From a virus, in IMG/VR virus record IMGVR_UViG_3300007072_000035, positions 1 to 27,029 of that record: a DNA stretch of 27,029 nt, one strand, 5' to 3'. Below, piece after piece: positions 1 to 7,083 of the stretch (its first letter is position 1; every line of letters starts with the position of its first letter). Position numbers and translations under genes: made by a program. A model generated the notes under the pieces. It was not told where the DNA came from. It was given only the letters and a program-made list of their open reading frames with translations, and did not search any database.

Positions 1-14
1 AAGGAAAACCAAAG

Positions 15-119
15 ATGAGGGCGGATTTGATTCGATGGGCACTTTGGAATGCTCTCGTGATCCTCGGGATGCTGCTGGTGATCGGGGTATGTCTTCTGTC
101 CGGTATGGCGGCGCACTGA
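15..119 (+). CDS. Tiny single-pass membrane protein (34 aa)
   Basis: This short ORF starts at an ATG preceded by AAGG at the window edge. It encodes a charged N-terminus (MRADLIRW) and then a hydrophobic helix of about 20 residues rich in Leu, Val and Gly, ending in MAAH. It overlaps the next small ORF in another frame. The family is not recognised and the function is unknown. Tiny membrane proteins are common in phage early regions. The call rests on the membrane-helix pattern and on the dense + strand packing; a chance ORF cannot be excluded. Confidence 0.45.
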   Translation: MRADLIRWALWNALVILGMLLVIGVCLLSGMAAH

Positions 120-226
120 TAGCGAAGACATTGGAGCTCTTGGGGCTGGCGCTATTCGGGCTGATGATATTACCCGTGCTGCTGACAGTGATCGTTATGC
201 AGATTCTGTTCGGGGAGATCGACTGA
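89..226 (+). CDS. Small membrane protein (45 aa)
   Basis: The reading frame ends at a TGA that overlaps the ATG of the next gene, which suggests translational coupling. From the ATG at 89 the product begins MSSVRYGG and carries one long hydrophobic helix (about residues 15-38). An in-frame ATG at 35 would add 18 residues that are polar and lie inside the previous ORF, so the later start is preferred, although no strong Shine-Dalgarno is visible. No family is recognised. It may act in the membrane together with the preceding 34-aa protein, but nothing in the sequence shows a function. Confidence 0.5.
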   Translation: MSSVRYGGALIAKTLELLGLALFGLMILPVLLTVIVMQILFGEID

Positions 227-987
227 TGATGATCGAGAATCCCATCCGGATCGTACGTGAACTGAAAGGCGCGCCGATCAGCATCGTCTTGGTGCTGGGC
301 TTTGCTGGCCAGCGCGTTACCCAGAAATGGCTGGAGCGAGCCACCGGCTACACCGACAAGCCGGTAAGCCAGGCCCTGGCATATCTGCAGGAGATTGGGT
401 TGGTTGATCATACCCAGGCGGGCTGGCAGTTGACGGCTGCGGCACGCCAGTTGCCGCTGGGGTTGGCGCTGGACGAGGGCGATGGGGAGACAGAGGCGGC
501 TGCAAGTATCCGTGATGAATGCGGCAGCCTGGATGAATGCGGCGGGCAAGGAGACGTGAGTCGGAATATTTCCGACTCGGTTATTATTATTACTACCTCC
601 GAATCAATAATTACGGAGGGAGGAAGTAATAATAATAATAACGAACCGCCAGGTCGGAATTTTTCCGACTCTGACATTTCTCCTCCGGAATTAATCGAGC
701 AGAATCTGGCGGCATTGGGCGCGGCGCGTGTGATTGGGGGGAAGCGCCAGACATTGGCGCGCCTGAAACATGTCACGCCCGCATACGTGCGGGCATGGGA
801 AGCGCAGTTGAAGATGGAACTGGGGGAGCGATACAAACCAGGGATCCTGATCAACACGATTGAGGACGGCGCTCCGGCGCCGCCGGTGCGCGAGAACGGA
901 CACGTGCTTACCTGCGGATGCGATGAGTGCCGCAGGCTAGCCTATCGCTCCTGGGTGATGGATGAGGAAGACGACGAGGGGGAGTGA
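226..987 (+). CDS. Winged-helix DNA-binding protein, putative replication initiator or replisome organiser
   Basis: The N-terminal 75 residues fit a winged helix-turn-helix: hydrophobic helix (ISIVLVLGFAG), recognition-type helix (KWLERATGYTDKPVSQALAYLQ) and a wing ending in GWQLTAAARQL. A low-complexity acidic and Asn-rich linker follows (about residues 85-145, with a run of five Asn). The C-terminal part has a helical segment (LARLKHVTPAYVRAWEAQLK) and a Cys cluster CGCDEC. This order resembles phage DnaD/replisome-organiser-like proteins, in which the linker and C-terminus load helicase; that assignment is inference. The ATG overlaps the preceding stop. The linker DNA carries striking palindromes (558-671), as in phages whose origin lies inside the initiator gene. 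It could instead be a transcription regulator. Confidence 0.6.
   Translation: MMIENPIRIVRELKGAPISIVLVLGFAGQRVTQKWLERATGYTDKPVSQALAYLQEIGLVDHTQAGWQLTAAARQLPLGLALDEGDGETEAAASIRDECGSLDECGGQGDVSRNISDSVIIITTSESIITEGGSNNNNNEPPGRNFSDSDISPPELIEQNLAALGAARVIGGKRQTLARLKHVTPAYVRAWEAQLKMELGERYKPGILINTIEDGAPAPPVRENGHVLTCGCDECRRLAYRSWVMDEEDDEGE
558..671 (+). repeat. Nested palindrome and AT-rich cluster inside the winged-helix gene; candidate origin
   Basis: Two short palindromes with the same core flank a larger inverted repeat. The left one has 9-bp arms GAGTCGGAA and TTCCGACTC around TAT (558-578). The right one has 7-bp arms GTCGGAA and TTCCGAC around TTT (653-669). Between them, 580-601 and 614-642 form an imperfect inverted repeat: GTTATTATTATTACT pairs with the TAATAA-rich right arm, and CCTCCG pairs with CGGAGG, around an AT-rich loop (602-613). 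The cluster is much richer in A+T than its surroundings and encodes a low-complexity linker. Confidence 0.7.
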
Positions 988-993
988 GGCGCG

Positions 994-1011
994 ATGTTTG
1001 CGCGCAAACAT
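994..1011 (+). promoter_or_regulatory. parS-like 16-bp palindrome upstream of the parB-like gene
   Basis: A perfect palindrome, TGTTTGCGCGCAAACA at 995-1010, is extended by one A/T pair on each side. It lies in the 56-bp gap before the parB-like gene, about 33 bp upstream of its ATG. Exact copies recur at 11531 and 20190. The outer TGTTT and AAACA match the bacterial parS consensus, while the central six bases differ. All three copies share a downstream GCGGTTT. Its position suggests autoregulation by the neighbouring protein. Confidence 0.7.
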
Positions 1012-1043
1012 ATGCGGTTTGAGTGATCTAAAGGAGAAAAGGC

Positions 1044-2918
1044 ATGATCTATCAGATTCCGTTGGAGATTATTATAGGTAACCCGTGGCAGACGCGGGAT
1101 GAGCCAGGTGGCGATTACGTGAAGAATCTGGCGGAGGACATCCGCATGAACGGGCTTCTGCAGCCACCGATGGGCAGGCTGGTGGACGCGGGCGGCAAGT
1201 CGGTGACAGGCGAGCACTTCGCGGCGATGCAGGTTTCGGATAGCTCCTGGGATCACCTGGGCGTCAACGGCTTCCGGGTGCAGCTCGCCTTTGGTCATAA
1301 CCGGCTGGCGGCGTATCAGTATCTAGAAGCGCAATACGACGATCCCCGATGGCAACGGATGCCGGTTGAAATTCGTTTTCTGGATGACCGGCAGATGGCA
1401 GCCTTTGCTTGGAGCGAAAATGAACAGCGCAAGGATCTATCTCCGATCGAGCGCGCCCGGGCAATCAAGAAGCGCATGGACGGCTTCGGCTGGACGCAGG
1501 AACAGGCTGGCAAAGAGCTGGGATTGAGCCGCAGCACGATCGCCAACATCCTGCGCCTGCTGAACCTTCCGGAGGAGATCGGCGCAGAAGTGGATTCAGG
1601 AGTTTTGAGCGAACGCCAGGCGCAGGCGCTGGTGCCGCTCTATGAGGTTCCTGAAGAGGTGCGGCAGACGGCGGAAAAAGTCAACTGGTCTTATATCAAA
1701 CCGAGCGATATCGTCAAAGCGGCAAAGGAGGGAGAGTCCAGCGACCAGATCCGCCTGCGGGTGAAAGCGCTGGTGGAAAACTGCACGGTGCTGCTGAATG
1801 GGGTGCCGTTTCCGATGGATTATGAGTTCGAAACCGAATCCCAAAATGGAGCGGCGATCAAGTCGGCGCGGTGCGAGGGCTGTACGCATCAGATCAGAAA
1901 AGATAAATCGGTCTTCTGCACGGTAAAGGCATGTTTCGAGACCAAGCAGGAAATATGGGGCAAGATGCGACTTGCCAGAGTCAGCGAGGAGATGGGCATC
2001 CCGGCAATCAGCGAGGGGGAGAAACTGACAGAATACTACTTTGAAGGCGATGAGAAGATCCGCCAGGCGATCATCGAGACAACGTGCGAGCATAAACGCC
2101 TGCGGCAGTCGATATGGGGGATCAAAGTAGCCGATGGGATATCACTGGTGTGCTGTCATCCATCAGTGGAGTGCGAGTGCCTGCAACGTATCCAGAAGGA
2201 GATGAAGGAAAACGATCCGGAGGAGAAGGCGCAGCGCGAGCTGAAAGCAAAGTTACAGAAACTATATGATGAGGCGGGGCGGCGGATCGGACAGGCGCTG
2301 GCAGAGGATCACGCGCCGGCGTGGCTGGCGGTGCTGCGACGGATTAGCAAAAATCCGGTCAATGAGAACTGGTCGGCGGAGTTGATCAGGGAGAAGGTCG
2401 GGCGCGAGCTGGTCAAGCCGCAGTTCGTACCCTACGCCGATCTGGAGACGGCGCAGAACGGCGTGGCTGCGGTCCTGAAAGCGATGGGGCTGGAGTCGCC
2501 GGATGAGACCTCGGCGGCGGAGGAAGCGGCGAAGAAGTTCGAACGAATTTGCAAGTGGATAAACAAGCTGAGCGATGATCCGCCGACCGCGGAGGCGCTG
2601 CGAGGGAACATCGCTAACCTACAAAAGATACGCTCCCTCTTGGAGGGCGATCTCGAAGGCGCGGTGGATGACGCGCTCGAGGTCTTGAACGCCGTGCTGG
2701 ACGTGATCCAAGAACCAGACTGGCGGGCGGCAGATTTTCACTGGGTACGGGAAATCTTAGAGCGAGATGCGGGCGCCGGGGATTTCCAGGACTTTATTGC
2801 AGCGGCGCCGGCGGGAGCGGTGCGTTACGTGCTGGCGCTGTTGAAACAGGATGAATACGAGTATGAGACAGGCTTATTGGATGCGGTTTTAGCAGAAGTG
2901 AGCGAGGTGGAAAGATGA
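1044..2918 (+). CDS. ParB-like DNA-binding, putative CTP-binding protein
   Basis: The N-terminus has the ParB/Spo0J/Noc arrangement: NPWQTR (residues 13-18), LAEDIRMNGLLQP (29-41), GHNRLA (84-89, equivalent to the GERR box) and ENEQRKDLSPIERA (125-138, equivalent to ENxQRxxL). A helix-turn-helix follows (about 150-171, GWTQEQAGKELGLSRSTIANILR). In ParB these boxes bind CTP and the HTH reads parS. A roughly 30-residue insertion precedes the GHNR box. A Cys4 module (CEGC at 277-280, C292, C297) and a long helical C-terminus follow. At 624 residues it is about twice the length of chromosomal ParB. No ParA gene is visible, so partition in the usual sense is uncertain. A strong AAGGAG precedes the ATG, and a parS-like palindrome lies just upstream. 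Possible roles are genome organisation, transcription control or prophage-plasmid maintenance. Confidence 0.8.
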   Translation: MIYQIPLEIIIGNPWQTRDEPGGDYVKNLAEDIRMNGLLQPPMGRLVDAGGKSVTGEHFAAMQVSDSSWDHLGVNGFRVQLAFGHNRLAAYQYLEAQYDDPRWQRMPVEIRFLDDRQMAAFAWSENEQRKDLSPIERARAIKKRMDGFGWTQEQAGKELGLSRSTIANILRLLNLPEEIGAEVDSGVLSERQAQALVPLYEVPEEVRQTAEKVNWSYIKPSDIVKAAKEGESSDQIRLRVKALVENCTVLLNGVPFPMDYEFETESQNGAAIKSARCEGCTHQIRKDKSVFCTVKACFETKQEIWGKMRLARVSEEMGIPAISEGEKLTEYYFEGDEKIRQAIIETTCEHKRLRQSIWGIKVADGISLVCCHPSVECECLQRIQKEMKENDPEEKAQRELKAKLQKLYDEAGRRIGQALAEDHAPAWLAVLRRISKNPVNENWSAELIREKVGRELVKPQFVPYADLETAQNGVAAVLKAMGLESPDETSAAEEAAKKFERICKWINKLSDDPPTAEALRGNIANLQKIRSLLEGDLEGAVDDALEVLNAVLDVIQEPDWRAADFHWVREILERDAGAGDFQDFIAAAPAGAVRYVLALLKQDEYEYETGLLDAVLAEVSEVER

Positions 2919-3412
2919 AAAAACAAGGTACAATTTTGATTGTTCTGATATTGCTGGCGATGCGGGTAGGAGGCGCACTTGGCGCGCCGGCGTGCGGATC
3001 GGATTGCCCGCCCACGAGCACGGTGGAAGCGCCGACGAAGACAATCGAACCACCTACAAAAACGTTTAAACCACCTACCTCGACGGCTGAACCCCTAACC
3101 TCGACGCCGGTCATTCCGACAGCCAGCATGACGCCGACCCTCCCCTCGGAGCAGGAAACGCCGACGCCGACCGATATGGAACATCCCAGCGAGACGCCAG
3201 AGATCGCCGATCCGACGCCGACGATTACATCTGATCCAACAGTAACGCCGGAAAATCCGGGGCATCCCAGAAGGACGCCGACGGCAGTCGAGACGCTGCC
3301 GGTGACAGGCGGCGGCGATTTGGGTAAGTTGGGGCTGATGATGGCAGTGATGGCGGCGCTGCTAGGAGTGATTTTCCTTGTCAGGATGGTGCGACATGCC
3401 TTTACCGATTGA
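2915..3412 (+). CDS. Secreted Thr/Pro-rich stalk protein with LPXTG-type sorting signal
   Basis: The ATG overlaps the stop of the parB-like gene (ATGA). Residues 1-24 are a typical signal peptide (MKKQ, hydrophobic core, ALGAPA). Residues 31-65 are five 7-residue units of the form xPPT(S/K)Tx, followed by a long Thr/Pro linker with PTPT motifs. The C-terminus reads LPVTGGG (128-134), then a hydrophobic helix and RMVRH, which is the layout of a sortase substrate: LPXTG, membrane span, positive tail. It is therefore probably anchored to the host wall or membrane with an extended stalk. TPT-rich linkers with LPVTG ends are familiar in Chloroflexota surface proteins. No binding or catalytic domain is seen. 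A role in surface change or superinfection exclusion is a guess. Confidence 0.75.
   Translation: MKKQGTILIVLILLAMRVGGALGAPACGSDCPPTSTVEAPTKTIEPPTKTFKPPTSTAEPLTSTPVIPTASMTPTLPSEQETPTPTDMEHPSETPEIADPTPTITSDPTVTPENPGHPRRTPTAVETLPVTGGGDLGKLGLMMAVMAALLGVIFLVRMVRHAFTD
3005..3109 (+). repeat. Five 21-bp tandem repeats encoding a Thr/Pro heptapeptide
   Basis: The DNA encodes CPPTSTV, EAPTKTI, EPPTKTF, KPPTSTA and EPLTSTP in a row. These are degenerate 7-residue units in the stalk of the LPXTG-type protein. The codons differ between units, so selection at the protein level is more likely than recent expansion. Confidence 0.7.
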
Positions 3413-3542
3413 CAAAGTGCTATGTCTGGTTGGATTGGGGTTGATGCTTGGGATTTCGCTCACCATCACGCTGGGCTGGTGCAGGCTTACACGGCGGAGG
3501 AGTTTCTCGCCGCCTGGCGATGAGTGGCGAGTGGAGCCTTGA
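3396..3542 (+). CDS. Small membrane protein (48 aa)
   Basis: The ORF overlaps the end of the LPXTG-type gene by 17 bp and has AGGATGG before its ATG. It encodes MPLPIDK, a hydrophobic helix of about 21 residues (VLCLVGLGLMLGISLTITLGW), and then a basic stretch RLTRRR, which predicts a cytoplasmic tail after an N-out/C-in span. It ends just before the late promoter region. No family is recognised. It may be the last gene of the early block; the coupling to the surface protein suggests a shared role in the envelope. Confidence 0.55.
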   Translation: MPLPIDKVLCLVGLGLMLGISLTITLGWCRLTRRRSFSPPGDEWRVEP

Positions 3543-3552
3543 ATCGGCTGTG

Positions 3553-3572
3553 CCGATAAGAAGGGTTATAGA
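3553..3572 (+). promoter_or_regulatory. Degenerate copy of the CCGATAA-N6-TTATCGG palindrome
   Basis: The sequence is CCGATAA, six bases, then TTATAGA. The left half is perfect and the right half departs at two positions from the consensus seen at six other sites. It lies 20 bp upstream of the -35 box at 3593, a location like that of the perfect copy at 11565 relative to its own promoter. Confidence 0.4.
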
Positions 3573-3592
3573 GCGAGCCATGCGGTCTATGG

Positions 3593-3621
3593 TTGCAAAG
3601 AACGGTAAGTTATGCTATGAT
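3593..3621 (+). promoter_or_regulatory. Sigma-70-type late promoter (extended -10)
   Basis: TTGCAA at 3593-3598 and TATGAT at 3616-3621 are separated by 17 bp, and TGC directly before the -10 gives an extended -10 element. Transcription would start near 3628, only about ten bases before the terminator stem at 3637. The downstream genes are lysis and packaging genes, so it is read as the main late promoter. Confidence 0.65.
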
Positions 3622-3636
3622 AAAGGCGCGGGCCGA

Positions 3637-3673
3637 GCAGACTTGGGTTGTCCCTGAGTCTGCTTGTTTTTTT
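3637..3673 (+). terminator. Intrinsic terminator directly after the late promoter
   Basis: The arms GCAGACT (3637-3643) and AGTCTGC (3657-3663), with an inner GGG-TTGT-CCC, are followed by TTGTTTTTTT. It could end early transcription coming from the left, or stop the late promoter's own transcript after about 45 nt unless antitermination occurs. Confidence 0.8.
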
Positions 3674-3690
3674 AACGGCCTGTCGTCCGT

Positions 3691-3746
3691 GCGGGACGAT
3701 CACAACCAGGGAGCGGGCAGGCCCAAGACTCCCGCTCCCGTCCCGC
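3691..3746 (+). promoter_or_regulatory. Stable nested hairpin in the leader of the holin-like gene
   Basis: GCGGGAC (3691-3697) pairs with GTCCCGC (3740-3746), and inside it GGGAGCGGG (3709-3717) pairs with CCCGCTCCC (3731-3739). It lies between the terminator and the ribosome binding site of the gene at 3780. No T-run follows, so it is not a simple terminator. It could control translation or protect the mRNA. Confidence 0.55.
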
Positions 3747-3779
3747 ATACAACCTCGACTTGGGACAGGAGGTTTGACG

Positions 3780-4157
3780 ATGAACGAGTTCACACCTGAG
3801 GTACTGAGCGCGATTGCGGGGGCGATCCTTTCATTGCTATTCAGTTACATCCCCAAACTCAACACCTGGTTCGCCAAACAGTTGGAAGAGACCAAGAAGC
3901 TGCTGATGCTGGCACTGCTGGCGGTTGTCGCAGGTGGCATCTTCGGTCTGAGCTGCACACCGTACGGGGAGATGCTGAAGATCCCGCTGACATGCGACAA
4001 GGCGGGGGCATTCGAGATGATCAAGATTCTGGTCTTTGCCATCATGGGCAACCAGGGCGTTTATAGCCTGACGGTGCAGACCGGCGCAGTAAAAGCAGCC
4101 AAAGCGCAAGCCAAAGCGGCAGCCTGGGCAGCTTCGATCAAATCACCGGCTGACTGA
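3780..4157 (+). CDS. Holin-like membrane protein
   Basis: The ATG at 3780 follows a clear GGAGG (GACAGGAGGTTTGACG). The 125-residue product has a hydrophobic N-terminal helix (about 9-26, LSAIAGAILSLLFSYIP), an amphipathic charged stretch (NTWFAKQLEETKK), and a second helix (about 41-59, LLMLALLAVVAGGIFGLS). A weaker hydrophobic segment (IKILVFAIMGNQGVYSL) and an Ala/Lys-rich tail follow. Size, two to three membrane spans and position at the head of the late operon, before another small membrane gene and close to an endolysin, fit a holin that permeabilises the inner membrane. There is no sequence signature unique to a holin family that I can name, so this is a context call. Confidence 0.6.
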   Translation: MNEFTPEVLSAIAGAILSLLFSYIPKLNTWFAKQLEETKKLLMLALLAVVAGGIFGLSCTPYGEMLKIPLTCDKAGAFEMIKILVFAIMGNQGVYSLTVQTGAVKAAKAQAKAAAWAASIKSPAD

Positions 4158-4183
4158 TGAATTGGCGACGATCTGGAATTGAA

Positions 4184-4205
4184 GAGGCGCGGATTTCCGC
4201 GTCTC
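4184..4205 (+). other. Intergenic hairpin without T-run
   Basis: GAGGCGCGGA (4184-4193) pairs with TCCGCGTCTC (4196-4205), with one G-T pair and a minimal loop, in the 85-bp gap between the holin-like and XhlA-like genes. No U-tract follows. It may be an mRNA processing or stability element. Confidence 0.45.
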
Positions 4206-4242
4206 CGCAACGGCTTTCAAATAAGAGAGGGGAGCGAAAACC

Positions 4243-4587
4243 ATGACATCATCGGCTCAGCCCAGCATGGGGGTCATCATCGAAAGGATATCCAATATCC
4301 AGGCTGATCTGTCAGAGATCAAGGCGTTGCTCACCTCTCATATCGAAGCGCAAACTAAGTTTGAACAGGACACTATCTCTGGACGCCTGCTGAATAATGA
4401 GAAGATGACGGCGATGCAAACGATGGTTGGCGATCATGAGAGGCGTTTGATGAAGTTGGAAGACATCATCCGCCGCCTGGCAGTTACGGATGCGGTCCTG
4501 CGCTGGGTGGCTATGATCCTGATGGGCAGCGTGATCACGTTGATTTGGGGCATACTGACCGATCAGGTCTTGCTGAGTTTTCCATGA
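4243..4587 (+). CDS. XhlA-like coiled-coil protein with C-terminal membrane anchor
   Basis: The first 85 residues form predicted coiled coil (ISNIQADLSEIKALL, then HERRLMKLEDIIRRL). A C-terminal membrane helix follows (about 90-108, WVAMILMGSVITLIWGIL). This is the layout of phage XhlA/haemolysin-type lysis accessory proteins of about 100 residues, which work with a holin and endolysin. GAGAGGGGAG lies a few bases before the ATG. It sits right after the holin-like gene and its stop overlaps the TerS start (ATGA). The lysis role is inferred from architecture and neighbours. Confidence 0.65.
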   Translation: MTSSAQPSMGVIIERISNIQADLSEIKALLTSHIEAQTKFEQDTISGRLLNNEKMTAMQTMVGDHERRLMKLEDIIRRLAVTDAVLRWVAMILMGSVITLIWGILTDQVLLSFP

Positions 4588-5312
4588 CGGCTGATAAGCT
4601 GGATTATCGGAACATGATTACAGAGGGAGATCAAGTTGACGATATCGCCAGCCAGGAAGCAGCCCAGTCGCTGGACATCATAGAGCACCTGGAGCGGTTC
4701 GAAAAGCAGGAGGAGAATGAAGATGGCGCATTCCCGGCGTCGATTTTAACACCGGGACAGGTGGAAAGCCGCCACGCGTACGCCCGGCTGACGGCGATCA
4801 ATCGCGAGTATCCGGGCAAAATCCCGTGGTGGGAGGCATATGAGTTACTGCGCGAGGCAGGCTGGACCTGGCGCAAGGCATGTTTCATCGCCTGGAGCGT
4901 GCTACCGCTGAACAAACGCTGGCCGCGTACGATCGAGGAACTGGCGACGGGAGTGCTGGGTTTGCACTCTGCCAGGGCGATCCGCATGTGGCGGCAGAAA
5001 GACCCGAAAATAGACCTGGCAATCGAAAAAATGCGCATGATGACGCTGGGCGACCGCCTGGCGGACGTGCTCGACGCCTGGGTGACGGTCGCCAGCACTC
5101 CTGACCCGGCGGCGCACCGCGACCGCATAACCTATCTTGAGTGGTCTGGCATCTACAAACCCAGGTCGGCGCTGGAGGTGATGGGAGAGGGCGGCGGACC
5201 GGTGCGCACGAAGAAAGAAAGCGAGTTCGAGGATCTGAGCGATGACGATCTCGAGCGACTCATCAGCAATCTCAAGGCAGCAACTGGAATCGCTGGCATC
5301 GGCGCTGCTTGA
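4584..5312 (+). CDS. Terminase small subunit
   Basis: The gene lies directly before the terminase large subunit and overlaps its start. The 242-residue product has an acidic N-terminus, a helical DNA-binding-like core (WWEAYELLREAGWTWRKACFIAWSVLP, then a second HTH-like part around RTIEELATGVLGLHSARAIRMWRQKDP), and the acidic C-terminal end LSDDDLERLI that is frequent in small terminases. TerS recognises the packaging site and regulates TerL. The ATG at 4584 overlaps the previous stop. A later in-frame ATG at 4614 would place the palindrome 4591-4610 outside the coding region, as at most other copies, so the start is uncertain. Confidence 0.7.
   Translation: MTADKLDYRNMITEGDQVDDIASQEAAQSLDIIEHLERFEKQEENEDGAFPASILTPGQVESRHAYARLTAINREYPGKIPWWEAYELLREAGWTWRKACFIAWSVLPLNKRWPRTIEELATGVLGLHSARAIRMWRQKDPKIDLAIEKMRMMTLGDRLADVLDAWVTVASTPDPAAHRDRITYLEWSGIYKPRSALEVMGEGGGPVRTKKESEFEDLSDDDLERLISNLKAATGIAGIGAA
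4591..4610 (+). promoter_or_regulatory. CCGATAA-N6-TTATCGG palindrome, copy near the TerS start
   Basis: CTGATAA, GCTGGA, TTATCGG. There is one change from the consensus (C to T at position 2, which keeps a G-U pair if folded as RNA). It overlaps the first codons of TerS, or sits just before them if translation begins at 4614. Confidence 0.65.
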
Positions 5313-7029
5313 AATCGCGCGCCGGAGCCAGGCGCTGACATCCGGGGCGGGCGAGGATCTGTTGACCTGGACGATCCTGCGGCGCGGGATGTTGAAGCCG
5401 GGCGTCGGGTTCGATCTGCCGCGCCATCTCTACCTGCGCGATATCTATCGCTGTCGGGCGAACGAATTGGTAATTTACAAAGCGTCGCAGATGGGCGCCA
5501 GCGAGTACGCCATCTCCTACTCCCTGCACGCCGCCGACGTGCGTAAGGCGACGGTGCTGTACGTCTTCCCTACAGACACGCATGTGAGCGACTTCTCGGC
5601 AGCCAGGATCGGGCCGGCAATCGAAGCCAGCCCCTACCTGGGCAGTATTGTGGTCGAGGGCGGGGTACGCGGCGGGGATAAGCGCGGGGCGGATCGGGTG
5701 ACGCTGAAGCGCATCGGAGACCGTTTCCTGTACCTGCGCGGGGCGCAGGTGGACAAGGATGGACGGGCGCCGCAACTTAAGAGTATCGACGCGGATGTGC
5801 TGGTGCTGGATGAGGTGGACGAGATGGATCCAAGGGCGCCTGCGATTGCGCTCAAACGCCTGGGACACTCGCAAATCGCCGAAGTGCGCTGGATCTCCAC
5901 GCCAAGTTACCCCGATTTCGGCATCCATGCCGCCTGGAAGGAGAGCGATCAGCGCGAGTGGCATGTGCGTTGCGATGCCTGCGGCGAGCGCCAGCCGCTG
6001 ACAATCGATCTGGTGGTGAAAGAGTGGGATGACGTAGGCCGGCCCAAACGCTGGAACGGGATGGAGGGAGTTGTCCCGCCGGGGGACGGCGGGATTGGCA
6101 GCGCCCCCGGGCAGGTGTATGCATCCTGCCGTCGCTGCGACAAACCACTCGACAGGCTGGGGAGTGGAGAGTGGGTAGCGACGTATCCCGAACGCAGTGA
6201 GCGGGCCGGCTTTCACGTGACGAAACTATTTTCGGCGGCTGTGGATCTAGGCGAGATCATCCAAAACTTACAGACGACCGATGAAACCCGGCGCAAGGAG
6301 GCATACAACCAGGATCTCGGCGAGCCGTACCTGCCGCGCGGCGGCAAACTGGGCGAGGCGGAGCTGGACGCCTGCCGGCGGGAGTATGCGATGGGCGTGG
6401 TGAAGGACGAGCATACCGTGTTGGGCGCGGATGTGGGCAAGTTGATCCACGTTGTCGTGCGAGGCTCAGTACAGCCGGAGACCGGCGAGCGACCGTTGCG
6501 CTATGCGGGCGAGGTGGAGAGTTTCGAGGCGCTGGGCAGGCTGATCCAGCAGTACCACGTGGGGAGGGCGGTTATCGACGCCCTGCCGGAGACCAGGAAG
6601 GCGCGCGAGCTGCAAGCCGATTTCCCAAAGGGCAAAGTCTGGCTTGCCTACTACGTCCAGCAGAAGACAGGCACGAAGCGCGAGAGCGAGGCTGCCTGGG
6701 ATGATCGGGAGGGGGTTGTCAATGTTGATCGGACGCGCACGCTCGACATGACCTTTGCGCGCTTCTATGATCAGGTCAACACGCTGCCGGCGGATATCCG
6801 CGGTGTGCGCGAGTACTATGCCCATTTACAAGCGCCAGTGCGGGTGCTGGAGGAGGGGACAGGTGGGCAGAAGGTGGCAGTGTACGTTGCGGCGCAGCCG
6901 GATCACTACAGCCACGCCGAGAACTACTGCACGGTTGCCAGCCTGGCTGAGGGGACGCCTGGGGCGGCGATTGCGGAGGCGGAGACGGGGCAGTATCACA
7001 GCGGGCGCAGGAAGAGCGCCTGGCAGTGA
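5242..7029 (+). CDS. Terminase large subunit, GpA-like
   Basis: The ATPase part has a Walker A-type loop YKASQMGASE (79-88), Walker B with catalytic acidic residues VLVLDEVDEMD (186-196) and a coupling motif WISTPSYPDF (217-226). Two CxxC pairs (CDAC at 244-247 and CRRC at 296-299) form a zinc-finger-like insertion typical of lambda GpA-type terminases. The C-terminal nuclease starts near GADVGK (395-400), with Asp396 as a likely metal ligand. At 595 residues it fits the family. It powers DNA entry into the prohead and cuts concatemers. The start overlaps TerS by 71 bp, and GAGG lies upstream of the ATG. It is followed by a palindrome copy and the endolysin gene. Confidence 0.9.
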   Translation: MTISSDSSAISRQQLESLASALLEIARRSQALTSGAGEDLLTWTILRRGMLKPGVGFDLPRHLYLRDIYRCRANELVIYKASQMGASEYAISYSLHAADVRKATVLYVFPTDTHVSDFSAARIGPAIEASPYLGSIVVEGGVRGGDKRGADRVTLKRIGDRFLYLRGAQVDKDGRAPQLKSIDADVLVLDEVDEMDPRAPAIALKRLGHSQIAEVRWISTPSYPDFGIHAAWKESDQREWHVRCDACGERQPLTIDLVVKEWDDVGRPKRWNGMEGVVPPGDGGIGSAPGQVYASCRRCDKPLDRLGSGEWVATYPERSERAGFHVTKLFSAAVDLGEIIQNLQTTDETRRKEAYNQDLGEPYLPRGGKLGEAELDACRREYAMGVVKDEHTVLGADVGKLIHVVVRGSVQPETGERPLRYAGEVESFEALGRLIQQYHVGRAVIDALPETRKARELQADFPKGKVWLAYYVQQKTGTKRESEAAWDDREGVVNVDRTRTLDMTFARFYDQVNTLPADIRGVREYYAHLQAPVRVLEEGTGGQKVAVYVAAQPDHYSHAENYCTVASLAEGTPGAAIAEAETGQYHSGRRKSAWQ

Positions 7030-7036
7030 TGAGCGT

Positions 7037-7056
7037 CCGATAAGACAACTTATCGG
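7037..7056 (+). promoter_or_regulatory. CCGATAA-N6-TTATCGG palindrome, copy before the endolysin gene
   Basis: CCGATAAG-ACAA-CTTATCGG is a perfect palindrome with 8-bp arms. It begins seven bases after the TerL stop and ends 27 bases before the endolysin ATG. Confidence 0.8.
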
Positions 7057-7083
7057 CATAGAGGAAAGCCGAGGAGAGAGGCG

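Noticed and set aside
3448-3657. 69-residue open frame across the late promoter region
   Set aside because: It overlaps the promoter and terminator and a better small membrane ORF at 3396-3542; no Shine-Dalgarno or domain.
5272-6216. Long open frame on the - strand opposite the terminase large subunit
   Set aside because: It lies fully inside a clear GpA-like gene, has no Shine-Dalgarno or domain, and its composition is that of an antisense frame in G+C-rich DNA.
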